A DNA stretch of 64,000 nucleotides from JACVRW01 sp963825345. Its GTDB lineage: Bacteria > Actinomycetota > Thermoleophilia > Solirubrobacterales > Thermoleophilaceae. The notes below the pieces were generated by a model. The model saw only the letters and a list, made by a program, of their open reading frames with translations. It had not been told where the DNA came from and searched no databases. Position 1 is the first letter of the stretch; each line of letters opens with the position of its first letter. The position numbers and the translations under genes were made by a program. Below, in pieces: positions 32,327-41,522 of the stretch. Location of the stretch: the NCBI GenBank assembly GCA_963825345.1, contig CAWGSQ010000012.1, forward strand, positions 496,001 through 560,000, given 5' to 3'.

Positions 32327-33904
32327 TCAGCGCTTGAACACGTCGCGCAGCGTCTTGCGGCCCACGCGTGCGAGCGGCAGCGCGCCGCGGCGCAGTGCGC
32401 CCGGCTTGTCGGCGTCGCGGCCGTAGAGCAGCCGCGCCGAGGCCTGCATCGCCTTGCCGAGCGCCTCGTCGTATGGGTGCCACCAGAAGTCGCGCGTGCG
32501 CGAGGGCTCCCAGGTCACGAGCTTGATGTTCACGCATTCGTAGAGGCCGAACTTCGAGTGCGAGCGGCCGAGGCCGGAGTTCTTCACGCCGCCCCATGAG
32601 CACGAGCAGGCGCCGTGGCTGAACATGTGGTCGTTCACCCAGACCATCCCGGACTCGAGCCGCCCGGCGATGCGCTCGCCCTTTGCCCGGTTCATGGTCC
32701 AGACCGACGCGCCGAGACCGAACTCCGAGTCGTTCGCGAGCGCGATCGCCTCGTCCTCGTCCTCCACGGTCATGATCGGGACGACGGGGCCGAAGATCTC
32801 CTCGCGCATGATCCGCATCTCGTGCGTGACCCCGGTGAGGACGGCCGGGCGGAAGAAGGGCGGCTCGGCGCCGCCGCAGTGCAGGGTCGCGCCGTTCGCC
32901 ACGGCGTCCTCCACCAGCTCCTTCACGGTCTCGAGCTGCTCGGACGAGACCATCGGCCCGATCTCGGTCTCCCACTCCATCGGGTCGCCGACCCGCAGGG
33001 CCTTCGCGCCCTCGACCACGCCCTCGATGAAGCGGTCGGCCACGTCCTTCACCACGTAGACACGCTCGATGCCCGAGCAGGTCTGCCCGGCGTTCGCGAA
33101 GCCGCCCCAGAGGCAGCCGGAGATCGCATTGGCCATGTTCGCGTCGTCGCACACGACCATCGCGTCCTTGCCGCCCAGCTCCAGCACCGAGCCCTTCATT
33201 CGCTGGGCGCACTCCACGCCGACGCCGCGCCCGACCTCCACCGAGCCCGTGAAGAAGATCTTCGAAGCGCTCGACTCGACCAGCGCCTGGCCGACCGCCC
33301 CGCCGCCGTGCACGGTGCGCACGAGGCCCTCGGGCACGCCGGCGCGCTCGAACACCTCCTGGATGCGCTGGCCGATCAGCGGGGTGAGCGAGGCCGGCTT
33401 GAGCACCACGCCGTTGCCCGCCATCAGCGCGATCGCCACCTCGCCGAAGGGGATCGACCACGGGTAGTTCCAGGGAGCGATCACGCCGACCACTCCCAGC
33501 GGCTCGTAGGTGAAGCGAGCGCGCTTCTGCTTGATGAAGATCGGCAGCGGGATGCGCTCGTCCGCGAGGATGTCCGGCCCGGCGTCCGCGAGCCAGCGGA
33601 GCGAGTCGATCGTGGGGAGCAGCTCCATCACGTACGACTCGTTGCGGGCCTTGCCCTGCTCGCGCGTGAGCAGCTCGGCGAGCTCGTCGATCTGGTCGAT
33701 CAGCGCCTGAGCGGCCCGGCGCATGTAGCGCGCGCGATCCCCCAGCGGCAGCTGCGCCCAGAAGGGCTGCACGCTCGCCACGTCGTCGACCACGGACTGG
33801 ACCTGGTCGGGCGTGATCGTCGGGACAGCGCCGAGGCGCTGGCCGTCGAGCGGGCTGAAGGACTCGAGCTCGGTGGCCTCGGCAGGCCGCAGCGCAGCTT
33901 CCAT
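32327..33904 (-). CDS. NAD(P)-dependent aldehyde dehydrogenase
   Basis: This enzyme oxidises an aldehyde to its acid. The 525-aa product has APWNYPWSIPF near residue 145, the Glu of LELGGKDAMVV near residue 245 and the nucleophile Cys in NAGQTCSGIERVY near residue 279, then GPVVPIMTVEDEDEAI near residue 370. A C-terminal extension of about 60 residues (WWHPYDEALGKAMQ) is longer than in the usual 480-aa class. It lies 14 nt after rarA on the same strand. The aldehyde substrate is unknown. Confidence 0.9.
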   Translation of the reverse strand: MEAALRPAEATELESFSPLDGQRLGAVPTITPDQVQSVVDDVASVQPFWAQLPLGDRARYMRRAAQALIDQIDELAELLTREQGKARNESYVMELLPTIDSLRWLADAGPDILADERIPLPIFIKQKRARFTYEPLGVVGVIAPWNYPWSIPFGEVAIALMAGNGVVLKPASLTPLIGQRIQEVFERAGVPEGLVRTVHGGGAVGQALVESSASKIFFTGSVEVGRGVGVECAQRMKGSVLELGGKDAMVVCDDANMANAISGCLWGGFANAGQTCSGIERVYVVKDVADRFIEGVVEGAKALRVGDPMEWETEIGPMVSSEQLETVKELVEDAVANGATLHCGGAEPPFFRPAVLTGVTHEMRIMREEIFGPVVPIMTVEDEDEAIALANDSEFGLGASVWTMNRAKGERIAGRLESGMVWVNDHMFSHGACSCSWGGVKNSGLGRSHSKFGLYECVNIKLVTWEPSRTRDFWWHPYDEALGKAMQASARLLYGRDADKPGALRRGALPLARVGRKTLRDVFKR

Positions 33905-33918
33905 GGCGAGGGATTCTG

Positions 33919-35253
33919 TCAGTCGCGGCCGCGGGCGCGGCGGATGCGCTCGAGCCGCTCGGCGAGCTCGGCCTCCTCGCCGTGCTCGGAGAGCTCGAGG
34001 AAGCGCTCGCCCACGGCCTCGTCGGGCATCAGCTCCTGCTCGGCGACGCCCTCGGCGTGAGAGTGCGGGTAGTCGTAGTCGAGGCCCCTGCCGAGCTTCT
34101 TCGCGCCTGGGTAGGCGGCGCTGCGAAGGGCCGCCGGAGGCTCGGGGGTGCCGTGGTCGCGCACCCACGCGCGGGCGCGCTTGATCGCCTCGTAGGAGGC
34201 GTTCGACTTGGGCGCGAGCGAGAGGTACACCGCCGCCTGGGCGAGATTGAGCGCGCACTCGGGCAGGCCCACGTGCTCGACGGCATGGGCCGCGCTCACC
34301 GCCACCTCGAGCGCGCGAGGGTCAGCGTTGCCGATGTCCTCGCTCGCGAGCACGACCATGCGGCGGGCGATGAAGCGCGGGTCCTCGCCGCCCTCGAGCA
34401 TCGCCGCGAGGTAGAGGAGCGAGGCGTCCGGATCGGATCCGCGCGTGGCCTTGATCCACGCCGAGATCAGGTCGTAGTGGAGGTCGCCGCCCTTGTCGTA
34501 GAGGATCGCGCTGCGCTGGAGCGCGTCCTCGGCCACTCGCAGCGTCACGGCTCCGTTCTGGCCGACCGTCTCGGCGGCCAGCTCCAGCGCGGACAGGGCC
34601 GTGCGCGCATCGCCCGCCGAACGCGCGGCGAGGAACTCGAGGGCGTCGTCATCCACCCGGGGGGCGTCCGCGATGCCGCGCTCGCCGCCCAGCGCCCGGC
34701 GCAGCAGGGCGAGCACGTGCTCGTCCTCGAGCGAGCGCAGCTCGTAGATCCGGCAGCGCGACAGCAGCGCCGAGTTCACCTCGAAGTAGGGGTTCTCCGT
34801 CGTGGCGCCCACCAGGATCACGGTGCCGTCCTCCACCGCCGGCAGCAGCGTGTCCTGCTGCGCCTTGTTGAAGCGGTGGATCTCGTCGAGGAAGAAGATC
34901 GTGCGCTCGCCGCTCGTGGTGAGCCGGTGCCGCGCGCGCTCGATCACCGCCCGCACCTCGGCTCGGCCGGCGTTCACCGCGGAGGCCTCCTCGAACGCCG
35001 CGCGAGCATTCACCGCGAGCAGCCGGGCGAGCGTCGTCTTGCCCGTGCCCGGTGGCCCGTACAGGATCATCGAATGCGGCCGGCCCTCCTCGAGCGCGGT
35101 CCGCAGCGCCGACCCCCGGCCGAGCAGATGCTCCTGGCCGACGAACTCGCCAAGCGACGCCGGCCGCATGCGTGCCGCCAGCGGCTGGCCGGCCACGTCG
35201 CCCGCGTCGGGCCCGGTCGTCGCGTCCTCGGTCTCGAAGAGCTGCTCTTCCAC
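33919..35253 (-). CDS. rarA: Replication-associated recombination protein RarA/MgsA
   Basis: This AAA+ ATPase acts at stalled forks. The 444-aa product has the RarA N-terminus PLAARMRPASLGEFVGQEHL, Walker A YGPPGTGKTTLAR near residue 64, Walker B FFLDEIHRFNKAQQD near residue 115, sensor 1 GATTENPYF and an arginine finger region in SRCRIYEL. A C-terminal tetramerisation domain with IKATRGSDPDASLLYLA and GLDYDYPH follows. GTG 35253 is the start; residues upstream in the open frame are antisense to the alpha/beta hydrolase. It is followed directly by the aldehyde dehydrogenase. Confidence 0.95.
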   Translation of the reverse strand: MEEQLFETEDATTGPDAGDVAGQPLAARMRPASLGEFVGQEHLLGRGSALRTALEEGRPHSMILYGPPGTGKTTLARLLAVNARAAFEEASAVNAGRAEVRAVIERARHRLTTSGERTIFFLDEIHRFNKAQQDTLLPAVEDGTVILVGATTENPYFEVNSALLSRCRIYELRSLEDEHVLALLRRALGGERGIADAPRVDDDALEFLAARSAGDARTALSALELAAETVGQNGAVTLRVAEDALQRSAILYDKGGDLHYDLISAWIKATRGSDPDASLLYLAAMLEGGEDPRFIARRMVVLASEDIGNADPRALEVAVSAAHAVEHVGLPECALNLAQAAVYLSLAPKSNASYEAIKRARAWVRDHGTPEPPAALRSAAYPGAKKLGRGLDYDYPHSHAEGVAEQELMPDEAVGERFLELSEHGEEAELAERLERIRRARGRD

Positions 35254-35272
35254 GCTCTGAATTCTCGCAGCG

Positions 35273-36064
35273 CTAGGCGCCAACACGGGCCAGGAAGCCC
35301 GTGAGCGCCGCGGCGCTCTCGGCGGGCGCGTCCTCCCACACGAAATGGCGCGCGCCGTCCACCACCACAAGCTCCGTGTCCGGTAGCTCTCGCTGAAAGC
35401 GATGGGCGCCCGCCACCGGCGCGAACTCATCGTCCTCGCCCCACAGCAGCAGGGTCGGTACGCCCAGGGCGGCGAGGTCGTAGCCCTCGAGCTTGGAGAA
35501 ATCGCCCGAGCGGTACAGCTCGAGTTGGCCGCGCCTGCGCGTGTCGTCGGCGTAGGCCTTCCAGTACTCATCGATCGCCTCGTCGGTCATTCCCGTGCTC
35601 GATCCGCGCATCACCGCGGCGAAGCCGTCGCGCTCGAAGCCGGCCATCAGCTGCTCGCCGGTGTCGGGCTCGCGCAGCGCCTTGGCGAAGCCGTGCCACT
35701 TGCCGTTCGGAAAGAAGCCGGTCGAGCTGATCACGAGCGCCCGCACCGCCTCGGGGTGCTCGCACGCCCAGCGCATGCCGATAAGGCCACCCCAGTCGTG
35801 CACCACGAGCACGCACGTTTCGATCCCGAGCTCCGAGCGGAAGTGCTCGACGGACTCGATGTGGCGCTCCCAGGTGCCCGGCGGATCGGGCTCCGAGTCG
35901 CCATAGCCGGCGAGGTCCGGTGCCACGGCGCGCCAGCCGGCTTCCGCGGCGGCCGGCATCACGTCGGTCCACATGAACGAGGACTCCGGGAACCCGTGCA
36001 GCAGGAGAACCACGGGCGCGTCGGCAGGACCCGTCTCGCGGTATGAGAGTCCGGCGGCCACCAT
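35273..36064 (-). CDS. Alpha/beta hydrolase of the haloalkane-dehalogenase/epoxide-hydrolase type
   Basis: This is an alpha/beta-hydrolase of 263 aa. HGFPESSFMW near residue 26 supplies the oxyanion hole and the halide/epoxide-type tryptophan. The nucleophile elbow VVHDWGGLIG near residue 97 has Asp as nucleophile, which excludes ordinary serine esterase chemistry. The acid is Asp in GEDDEFAP near residue 213 and the base His in ARHFVWEDAP near residue 240. A cap domain lies between. Substrates in this group are epoxides, haloalkanes or fluoroacetate, and I cannot choose among them. It starts 14 nt from the divergent DUF1385 gene. Confidence 0.88.
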   Translation of the reverse strand: MVAAGLSYRETGPADAPVVLLLHGFPESSFMWTDVMPAAAEAGWRAVAPDLAGYGDSEPDPPGTWERHIESVEHFRSELGIETCVLVVHDWGGLIGMRWACEHPEAVRALVISSTGFFPNGKWHGFAKALREPDTGEQLMAGFERDGFAAVMRGSSTGMTDEAIDEYWKAYADDTRRRGQLELYRSGDFSKLEGYDLAALGVPTLLLWGEDDEFAPVAGAHRFQRELPDTELVVVDGARHFVWEDAPAESAAALTGFLARVGA

Positions 36065-36077
36065 CTAACCTTGGAAT

Positions 36078-36893
36078 ATGACTGCGCCTGTTCCTGAGGA
36101 CAAGCTGCGCCTCGGCGGCATGGCGCTCCGCAACGGCCTCCTGGTCCACGGGCCCACGCACTGGGCGGCCGCGGTGCGCACGAACGACGGCGAGCTGAAG
36201 GTGGCATCCGGGCGCAAGCCGGACCTCGGCGGCAAGGCCTCCGAGCGGCTGCCCGGGATCCGCGGGATCGTGAAGCTCGCCGAGGCCATGGCCGTGATTC
36301 CGCTCGTCAAGCGCGCGCTGCCGGAGGCGCGGCTACCGATGCAGGATGTGAGGACGCTCGGCGCGATGGGCGCCGCGGCGCTCGGCGGGCACGCGATCCG
36401 CAGCGCGGGCTCGCGCAAGCCGGGCTCGCGCACGGCGGGCCGCGAGGCCGCGGTGGCGCTCGTGAGCCTTGCGCCGGCATTGCTGGCGCTGCGCAGCGGG
36501 GACCTCGCGGCCTACCACGGCGTCGAGCACAAATCGATCGCCGCATACGAGGACGGCGAGGACGCCGCGGACGCCAACAAGGAGCACGACCGCTGCGGCT
36601 CCCATCTGGTCGCGCCGATGGTCACGGCGGCCGCCGTCGGCAACGTGGCGCTGCGCCGGGCGGGGCTGCGTGGCCCGGCGGCCGAGGCCGCGGTGGGGCT
36701 CGGCAGCGCGGCGCTGGCGGTGGAGGTGTTCGCATGGGGCGAGCGCCACCCCGACTCGGGCGTCACGCGGATGATGCGCCGGCCCGGCTTTGAGATCCAG
36801 CGCGTGATCGGCACTCGCGAACCCACATCCGAGCAGCTCGAGGTCGGCAGGGCGGCTCTCGCAGAGATCCTGCGGGTCGAGGGTGACCAGTAG
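36078..36893 (+). CDS. DUF1385 family membrane protein
   Basis: The 271-aa protein matches DUF1385: RLGGMALRNGLLVHGPTHWAAA at the N-terminus, GLPGIRG-like RLPGIRGIVKLAEA near residue 58, YHGVEHKSIAAYE near residue 150 and the HDRCGSHLVAP motif near residue 172. Membrane helices lie on either side of these motifs. The family is widespread in Gram-positives and Thermotogae, has conserved His and Cys residues suggestive of a metal site, and has no known function. The stop overlaps the next gene by 11 nt. Confidence 0.88.
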   Translation: MTAPVPEDKLRLGGMALRNGLLVHGPTHWAAAVRTNDGELKVASGRKPDLGGKASERLPGIRGIVKLAEAMAVIPLVKRALPEARLPMQDVRTLGAMGAAALGGHAIRSAGSRKPGSRTAGREAAVALVSLAPALLALRSGDLAAYHGVEHKSIAAYEDGEDAADANKEHDRCGSHLVAPMVTAAAVGNVALRRAGLRGPAAEAAVGLGSAALAVEVFAWGERHPDSGVTRMMRRPGFEIQRVIGTREPTSEQLEVGRAALAEILRVEGDQ

Positions 36894-37953
36894 CGCGCCC
36901 ACCCGCTCGCGCCTCGACCCTGAGGTGTTCAGGCTGCCGGTCGAGAAGATCCGCGATGGCCATTACTCGGACGCGTACTTCAACCTCACGCGCCAGCTGC
37001 TCATGGAGACCGGTCACCGCCCGACGGTCACGGTTCAGGTCTTCCAGAAGGAGCTCTCGGTGCTGGGAGGCGTCGACGAGGCGATCGCCGTCCTGAAGCT
37101 GTGCTCCGACGGCTGGGAGGAGCTCGAGGTCCACGCGCTCCACGAGGGCGACGAGATCTCTCCGTGGGAGCCGGTGCTTCAGATCGACGGCGACTATGCG
37201 CTGTTCGCGCACCTCGAGACGGTCTACCTCGGCACGCTCTCGCGACGTACACGCATCATGCGCAACGTCCGCGAGGTGGTGGACGCAGCCGGCGGCAAGC
37301 CGATTCTCTTCTTCCCCGCGCGCCACGACCACTGGCTCGTCCAGACCGGCGACGGCTGGGCCGCGCACGTGGCCGGCGCCATCGGAGTGTCCACGGACGC
37401 CCAGGCGTCGTGGTGGGGCGGGCGCGGCGTTGGCACGGTGCCGCATGGGCTGATCGCGGCCTTCGGCGGGGACTCCGTGGCGGCCGCCCGGGCATGGGCA
37501 GACCGCTTCGCCGACCAGATGAATGTGACCGTGCTCGTGGACTTCGAGAACGACTCCGTGCGCACCGCGCTCGAGGTTGCGGATGCGCTCGGCGATCGCC
37601 TCTGGGGCGTGCGCCTCGACACCTCCGAGCACCTCGTCGACCAGGCCCTGTGGCACGAGATGGGGCACTTCAAGCCGACCGGCGTGAACCCCGTTCTGGT
37701 GGGCAAGGTCCGCGACGCACTCGACGCCGCAGGGCACCAGGGAGTGCACATCGTGGCGTCCGGCGGCTTCAACGCGGAGAAGATCCGGGAGTTCGAGACG
37801 GTGGGCGCCCCGGTCGACGCCTACGGTGTCGGATCGTCGCTCGTCCAGGGCGCGAACGACTTCACCGCGGACGTCGTGAGGGTCGAGGGACGGAACCTGG
37901 CGAAGGCCGGACGGAGCTTCAGGCCAAACCCGCGGCTAGAGAGAGTGTTGTAG
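36883..37953 (+). CDS. pncB: Nicotinate phosphoribosyltransferase
   Basis: This enzyme makes nicotinate mononucleotide from nicotinate and PRPP in NAD salvage. The 356-aa protein has KIRDGHYSDAYFNLTR near residue 22, the TLSRRTRIMRNV loop near residue 120, DFENDSVRTALEVAD near residue 220, VRLDTSEH, and the phosphate-binding IVASGGFNAEKIREF near residue 290. It is the shorter quinolinate-PRTase-like class. GTG 36883 overlaps the DUF1385 stop, so the two are co-translated. No other NAD gene is near. Confidence 0.9.
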   Translation: MTSSAPTRSRLDPEVFRLPVEKIRDGHYSDAYFNLTRQLLMETGHRPTVTVQVFQKELSVLGGVDEAIAVLKLCSDGWEELEVHALHEGDEISPWEPVLQIDGDYALFAHLETVYLGTLSRRTRIMRNVREVVDAAGGKPILFFPARHDHWLVQTGDGWAAHVAGAIGVSTDAQASWWGGRGVGTVPHGLIAAFGGDSVAAARAWADRFADQMNVTVLVDFENDSVRTALEVADALGDRLWGVRLDTSEHLVDQALWHEMGHFKPTGVNPVLVGKVRDALDAAGHQGVHIVASGGFNAEKIREFETVGAPVDAYGVGSSLVQGANDFTADVVRVEGRNLAKAGRSFRPNPRLERVL

Positions 37954-37993
37954 GACTCATGCCGACGGCGCCTATGGCCGATTGGGGTACTGG

Positions 37994-39913
37994 ATGAGGA
38001 GGACCCTCCGCACCCTGCCCCTGCTCGCCCTGCTGGTCGTCATGGCTGCCTTCGCAACCCCTGCAAGCGCCGCCGGTGGCTCGGCGTCATGCACCGTCCC
38101 CTTCGAGGTCGCCCGCAGCCAGTCGATCGAGGGGCTCGTGCTCGAGCCCGGGCCCTACAAGCTCACCGTGCTCGACAGCTCGCAGACGACCTGCGACGCG
38201 GCCAACGACTCATTCCGCGCCGTGCTGAAGGAGCCGGGTGCGGGGCTGCCCGACGGCTGGAAGCTGGACGCGCCCACGAGCACGATCTCGCGCTCGGACG
38301 GGACGGACGCAGTCCGCTTCGGGCTTGACATGGAGGCCGCGGCCGGCGGCGGCGCATCGTGGTGGGACGGCATGCAGGCCTGGATGCTCACGTGGCTGCC
38401 GATCATCTTCATGGGCCTGATCGCGGTAGCGATCGTTTGGATGATCAAGTACATGCCGCGGACGAAGCCGCAGGAGATCGCGCCCTCCTCGTCGGAGTCG
38501 ATCAGCTGGCAGGACGTTGAGGGTGTGGAGGAGGCGAAGGACGAGCTGCGCGAGGTCGTGGAGTTCATGCGCGACCCGAAGCGCTTCCGCAAGCTCGGCG
38601 CGAAGGTGCCGAAGGGCATCCTGCTGCACGGGCCTCCCGGCACCGGCAAGACGCTGCTCGCCAAGGCCGTGGCGAACGAGTCGAACGCGCGCTTCTTCGC
38701 CCAGTCGGCCTCCTCGTTCGTCGAGATGTTCGCCGGCCTCGGCGCCGCGCGCATCCGGCGGCTGTTCCGCCAGGCACGCAAGGCAGCTCCCGCGATCATC
38801 TTCATCGACGAGCTCGACGCCGTGGGCGCCACGCGCGGCAACGACATCTCCGGCGAGAAGGACCAGACGCTCAACCAGCTCCTGGTGGAGCTGGACGGCT
38901 TCGGTGGCGCCGACAACGTCGTCGTGATCGCCGCCTCCAACCTGCTCGAGAAGCTCGACCCGGCGCTGCTGCGCCCGGGCCGCTTCGATCGCCAGATTCT
39001 CGTCACGCCGCCCGACCTGAAGGGCCGCCGCAACATCCTTCTCGTCCACACGCGCGGGAAGCCGCTGGCCGACGACGTGGACCTCGAGGTGGTGGCGCGT
39101 CAGACGAGCGGCATGACCGGTGCCGACCTCGCCAACATCTGCAACGAGGCCGCGATCTTCGCCGGCCGCGAGCACCGCGACCACCTGCTCACGCGCGACT
39201 TCGAGGCCGCGCTCGAGCGTGTGGTGGCCGGGATGCAGTCGCGCCGGGTGATCACCGATCACGAGAAGAAGGTCGTGGCATACCACGAGGCCGGCCACGC
39301 GCTCTGCTCGGAGATGCTGCCGTCGGTGCAGAAGGTGCACCGCATCTCGATCATCCCGCGCGGCCGCGCGCTCGGATACACGCTCAACCTGCCCGAGGAG
39401 GACCGCTACCTGAAGTCGAGGGAGGAGCTGCTCGACTACATGGTCGTGCTGCTCGCGGGCCGCGTGAGCGAGCACATCATCTTCGGCCAGATCACCACCG
39501 GCGCCTCCGACGACCTGCACAAGGTCCACGAGATCAGCCGCTCGATGGTCACCCAGTACGGCATGGGGACGGAGCTGGCCTCGAAGCAGCTGCCCTCCGA
39601 CGACTACTCGATGTCCGACCACACGCGCCGCATGATCGACGAGGAGCAGCAGTACCTCACCGACCTGGCGCACCGGCGCGCCATGGAGATCGTGGGTGGC
39701 AACCGCGCGCTGCTCGAGGCGCTTGCCCACACCCTGCTCGAGAACGAGGTCCTGGAGCGCGAGGACATCGAGCGCCTGGTGGCCGAGCACCGCGCGGCGC
39801 CGGCGGCGCCGGCGGTCGGGCGCTTCGCGCCGCTCGAGCCCGAGCCCGGGCCTGCCACGGTCGCCGCGTCCGAGCGCCTGGAGGATCAGCCGGGCGCCGA
39901 CTCGCCGTCGTAG
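37994..39913 (+). CDS. FtsH-like membrane AAA+ zinc protease with an unusual N-terminus
   Basis: The 639-aa protein has a signal-peptide-like helix (residues 1-27), an extracytoplasmic domain of about 90 residues with two Cys (33 and 67), one membrane helix (130-152), an AAA+ domain with Walker A GPPGTGKT (213-220) and Walker B IIFIDELDAVGA, and an M41 zinc protease with HEAGH (431-435). It differs from standard FtsH: the outer domain is not the usual FtsH_ext and the pore loop reads MFAGLG instead of MFVGVG. The C-terminal tail is Pro/Ala-rich. It probably degrades membrane or short-lived cytoplasmic proteins, most likely alongside a standard FtsH elsewhere. The 3' end overlaps the convergent cupin gene by 28 nt. 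Confidence 0.92.
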   Translation: MRRTLRTLPLLALLVVMAAFATPASAAGGSASCTVPFEVARSQSIEGLVLEPGPYKLTVLDSSQTTCDAANDSFRAVLKEPGAGLPDGWKLDAPTSTISRSDGTDAVRFGLDMEAAAGGGASWWDGMQAWMLTWLPIIFMGLIAVAIVWMIKYMPRTKPQEIAPSSSESISWQDVEGVEEAKDELREVVEFMRDPKRFRKLGAKVPKGILLHGPPGTGKTLLAKAVANESNARFFAQSASSFVEMFAGLGAARIRRLFRQARKAAPAIIFIDELDAVGATRGNDISGEKDQTLNQLLVELDGFGGADNVVVIAASNLLEKLDPALLRPGRFDRQILVTPPDLKGRRNILLVHTRGKPLADDVDLEVVARQTSGMTGADLANICNEAAIFAGREHRDHLLTRDFEAALERVVAGMQSRRVITDHEKKVVAYHEAGHALCSEMLPSVQKVHRISIIPRGRALGYTLNLPEEDRYLKSREELLDYMVVLLAGRVSEHIIFGQITTGASDDLHKVHEISRSMVTQYGMGTELASKQLPSDDYSMSDHTRRMIDEEQQYLTDLAHRRAMEIVGGNRALLEALAHTLLENEVLEREDIERLVAEHRAAPAAPAVGRFAPLEPEPGPATVAASERLEDQPGADSPS

Positions 39914-40362
39914 TACTCCGCCTCGTCCTCCCTCCGGAACCAAACGCGCAGGCCGCCTCCGTCGGGCCGGCGCTCGAACGCGCCGATCTTGCCGGAGTCG
40001 GGCTGTAGGACCACGTCGGGCTCGCCGCTCGGGCTGAACGCGAGGAAGCGGACGGTGTCTCGGGTCCGGTTCACGATCTGGTGGGCGCCCTCCTCTCCGC
40101 GTGGGAACGAGACCACCTCGCCCTGCTCGAGCTCGCGCCAGCCGTCGTGTGTGCGCAGGCTCGGCGTGCCGGCCAGCACTACCACGAGCTCCTCTTCGGT
40201 GAGGTGAGCGTGGTACGGGTAGGCCGCCTGGCCGGGCGGCACCTCCCACAGGCTCAGGCCAAGCCGCTCGGCGCCCGCCTGGCGGCTGATCCGTGCGCGC
40301 TGCGCGCGAAAGCCCTCCTGCTCGCGCGGTTCGTCGAAGTTCGGGCGTTCGATATTCACCAT
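39886..40362 (-). CDS. Cupin-domain protein
   Basis: This is a cupin of 158 aa. The metal-site pattern is present as YPYHAHLTEEELVVVLAG near residue 50 (two His and a Glu) and GAHQIVNRT near residue 93 (third His). The C-terminus (AEYYDGESAPG) extends into the FtsH-like gene by 28 nt on the other strand. It may be a sugar or small-molecule binding or isomerising protein. Its start is 22 nt from the divergent methylmalonyl-CoA epimerase gene. Confidence 0.85.
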   Translation of the reverse strand: MVNIERPNFDEPREQEGFRAQRARISRQAGAERLGLSLWEVPPGQAAYPYHAHLTEEELVVVLAGTPSLRTHDGWRELEQGEVVSFPRGEEGAHQIVNRTRDTVRFLAFSPSGEPDVVLQPDSGKIGAFERRPDGGGLRVWFRREDEAEYYDGESAPG

Positions 40363-40383
40363 GGTGCGTATTCTGCTCACCCC

Positions 40384-40794
40384 GTGTTCGGACGCATTGA
40401 TCACATCGGAGTGGCGGTCGACGACCTCGACGAAGCCATCGCCCTCTACGGCGAACGGCTGGGCATGCCCGTCCAGCATCGCGAGACCGTGGAGGAGCAG
40501 GGCGTGGAGGCGGTGCTGCTCGGCGTCGGCGAGAGCCACGTGGAGCTGCTGCGGCCGCTCTCTCCGGACACGGCGGTCGGGAAGTTCCTCACGAGGAGCG
40601 GACCCGGCCTTCACCACGTGGCGTACGGGACGGACGACATCGAGTCGGCCATCGAGTCCGTGCGGGCTGCCGGCATCGAGCTGATCGACGAGCAGCCCCG
40701 CATCGGCATCCGCGGCAGCCGCGTGGCGTTCCTGCACCCGAAGTCGACCGGCGGGGTGCTCACCGAGCTGGTCGAGCCCCCGGAGGGGCACTGA
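40384..40794 (+). CDS. mce: Methylmalonyl-CoA epimerase
   Basis: This VOC-fold enzyme interconverts (R)- and (S)-methylmalonyl-CoA between propionyl-CoA carboxylase and the B12 mutase. From GTG 40384 (136 aa) it has IDHIGVAVDDLDEAIALYG, ESHVELLRPLSPDT near residue 55, GPGLHHVAYGTDDIESAI near residue 75, and FLHPKSTGGVLTELVE at the end, all typical of MCE with its two His and two Glu ligands. The next gene begins within its stop. The mutase is not in this window. Confidence 0.9.
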   Translation: MFGRIDHIGVAVDDLDEAIALYGERLGMPVQHRETVEEQGVEAVLLGVGESHVELLRPLSPDTAVGKFLTRSGPGLHHVAYGTDDIESAIESVRAAGIELIDEQPRIGIRGSRVAFLHPKSTGGVLTELVEPPEGH

Positions 40795-41015
40795 TGGCGG
40801 ACACCCCCCGAAGCATCGACATCGGCTTTCAGGGCGGGCAGTCGCTGCCCGTCCGCGTGGACCAGGCGGCCTACGACGGGCTCCGGAAGGCGCTCTCGGA
40901 CTCCGGCTCGGATCGCTGGTTCGAGCTGACGACCCAGGACTCCGACGTGTACATCGACCTCTCGCAGGTCGTCTACGTCAGGCTCGACACCGAAGACCAT
41001 CGGGTCGGCTTTTAG
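40794..41015 (+). CDS. Hypothetical 73-aa protein
   Basis: The ATG overlaps the epimerase stop (TGATGG), so it is translationally coupled to it. The sequence is a compact beta-rich domain: DIGFQGGQSLPVRVDQAAYD, WFELTTQDSDVYIDLSQVVYV. There are no membrane segments. I do not recognise a family; the pattern resembles small actinobacterial proteins annotated as hypothetical beside PAP2 genes. Confidence 0.65.
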   Translation: MADTPRSIDIGFQGGQSLPVRVDQAAYDGLRKALSDSGSDRWFELTTQDSDVYIDLSQVVYVRLDTEDHRVGF

Positions 41016-41018
41016 CTC

Positions 41019-41522
41019 TTGCGCGCCCTCGCTGCGCTGGACCTCAGGCTGCTGCGCCTGCTGCGGACGCGCGGCCATTCGCCGCCGGTGGAGGCGGCCG
41101 CCATCAACCTGGCCCGCTCGGGTGAGAACGGGCTGCTCTGGCACGTGATCGCCCTGGGTGGAGTTGCGCTCGGCGGCTCCCGGCGACGCGACGCGTACTT
41201 CCGAGCGATGAAGATCGTGCTCGCCACGCTGGTGGCGAACACCGTCGTCAAGCAGACGGTTCGGCGCGCTCGGCCGGTGCTCGAGGAGGAGCTGCCCGCC
41301 CTGACGCCGGTGCTGTCGGGCCGCTCCTATCCCTCGGCCCATTCGTCGACCTCCTTTGCCGGCGCCCGGGCGCTGTCCGCGGCCGGTGTGCCCGCCGCGC
41401 CGCTTTACGCGGTGGCCGTGGCGATGGCGCTGTCGCGGCCCTACCTCGGCGTGCACTACCCCTCGGACATCGTCGCGGGCGCGGCCCTCGGCGATGCCGT
41501 GGCACGCTTCATGACGCGATGA
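41019..41522 (+). CDS. PAP2-family membrane phosphatase
   Basis: This is a PAP2 (phosphatidic acid phosphatase/haloperoxidase) protein of 167 aa from TTG 41019, with about four to five membrane helices. The three phosphatase motifs are KQTVRRARP near residue 76, YPSAHSS near residue 107 and SRPYLGVHYPSDIVAG near residue 142. Substrates in the family are lipid phosphates or undecaprenyl pyrophosphate. Its stop overlaps the ychF start (ATGA). Confidence 0.88.
   Translation: MRALAALDLRLLRLLRTRGHSPPVEAAAINLARSGENGLLWHVIALGGVALGGSRRRDAYFRAMKIVLATLVANTVVKQTVRRARPVLEEELPALTPVLSGRSYPSAHSSTSFAGARALSAAGVPAAPLYAVAVAMALSRPYLGVHYPSDIVAGAALGDAVARFMTR

Noticed and set aside
32271..33461. Minus-strand frame of nearly 400 codons inside the aldehyde dehydrogenase gene
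   Set aside because: It is a frame-shifted shadow; the overlapping frame carries the catalytic Cys and Glu.
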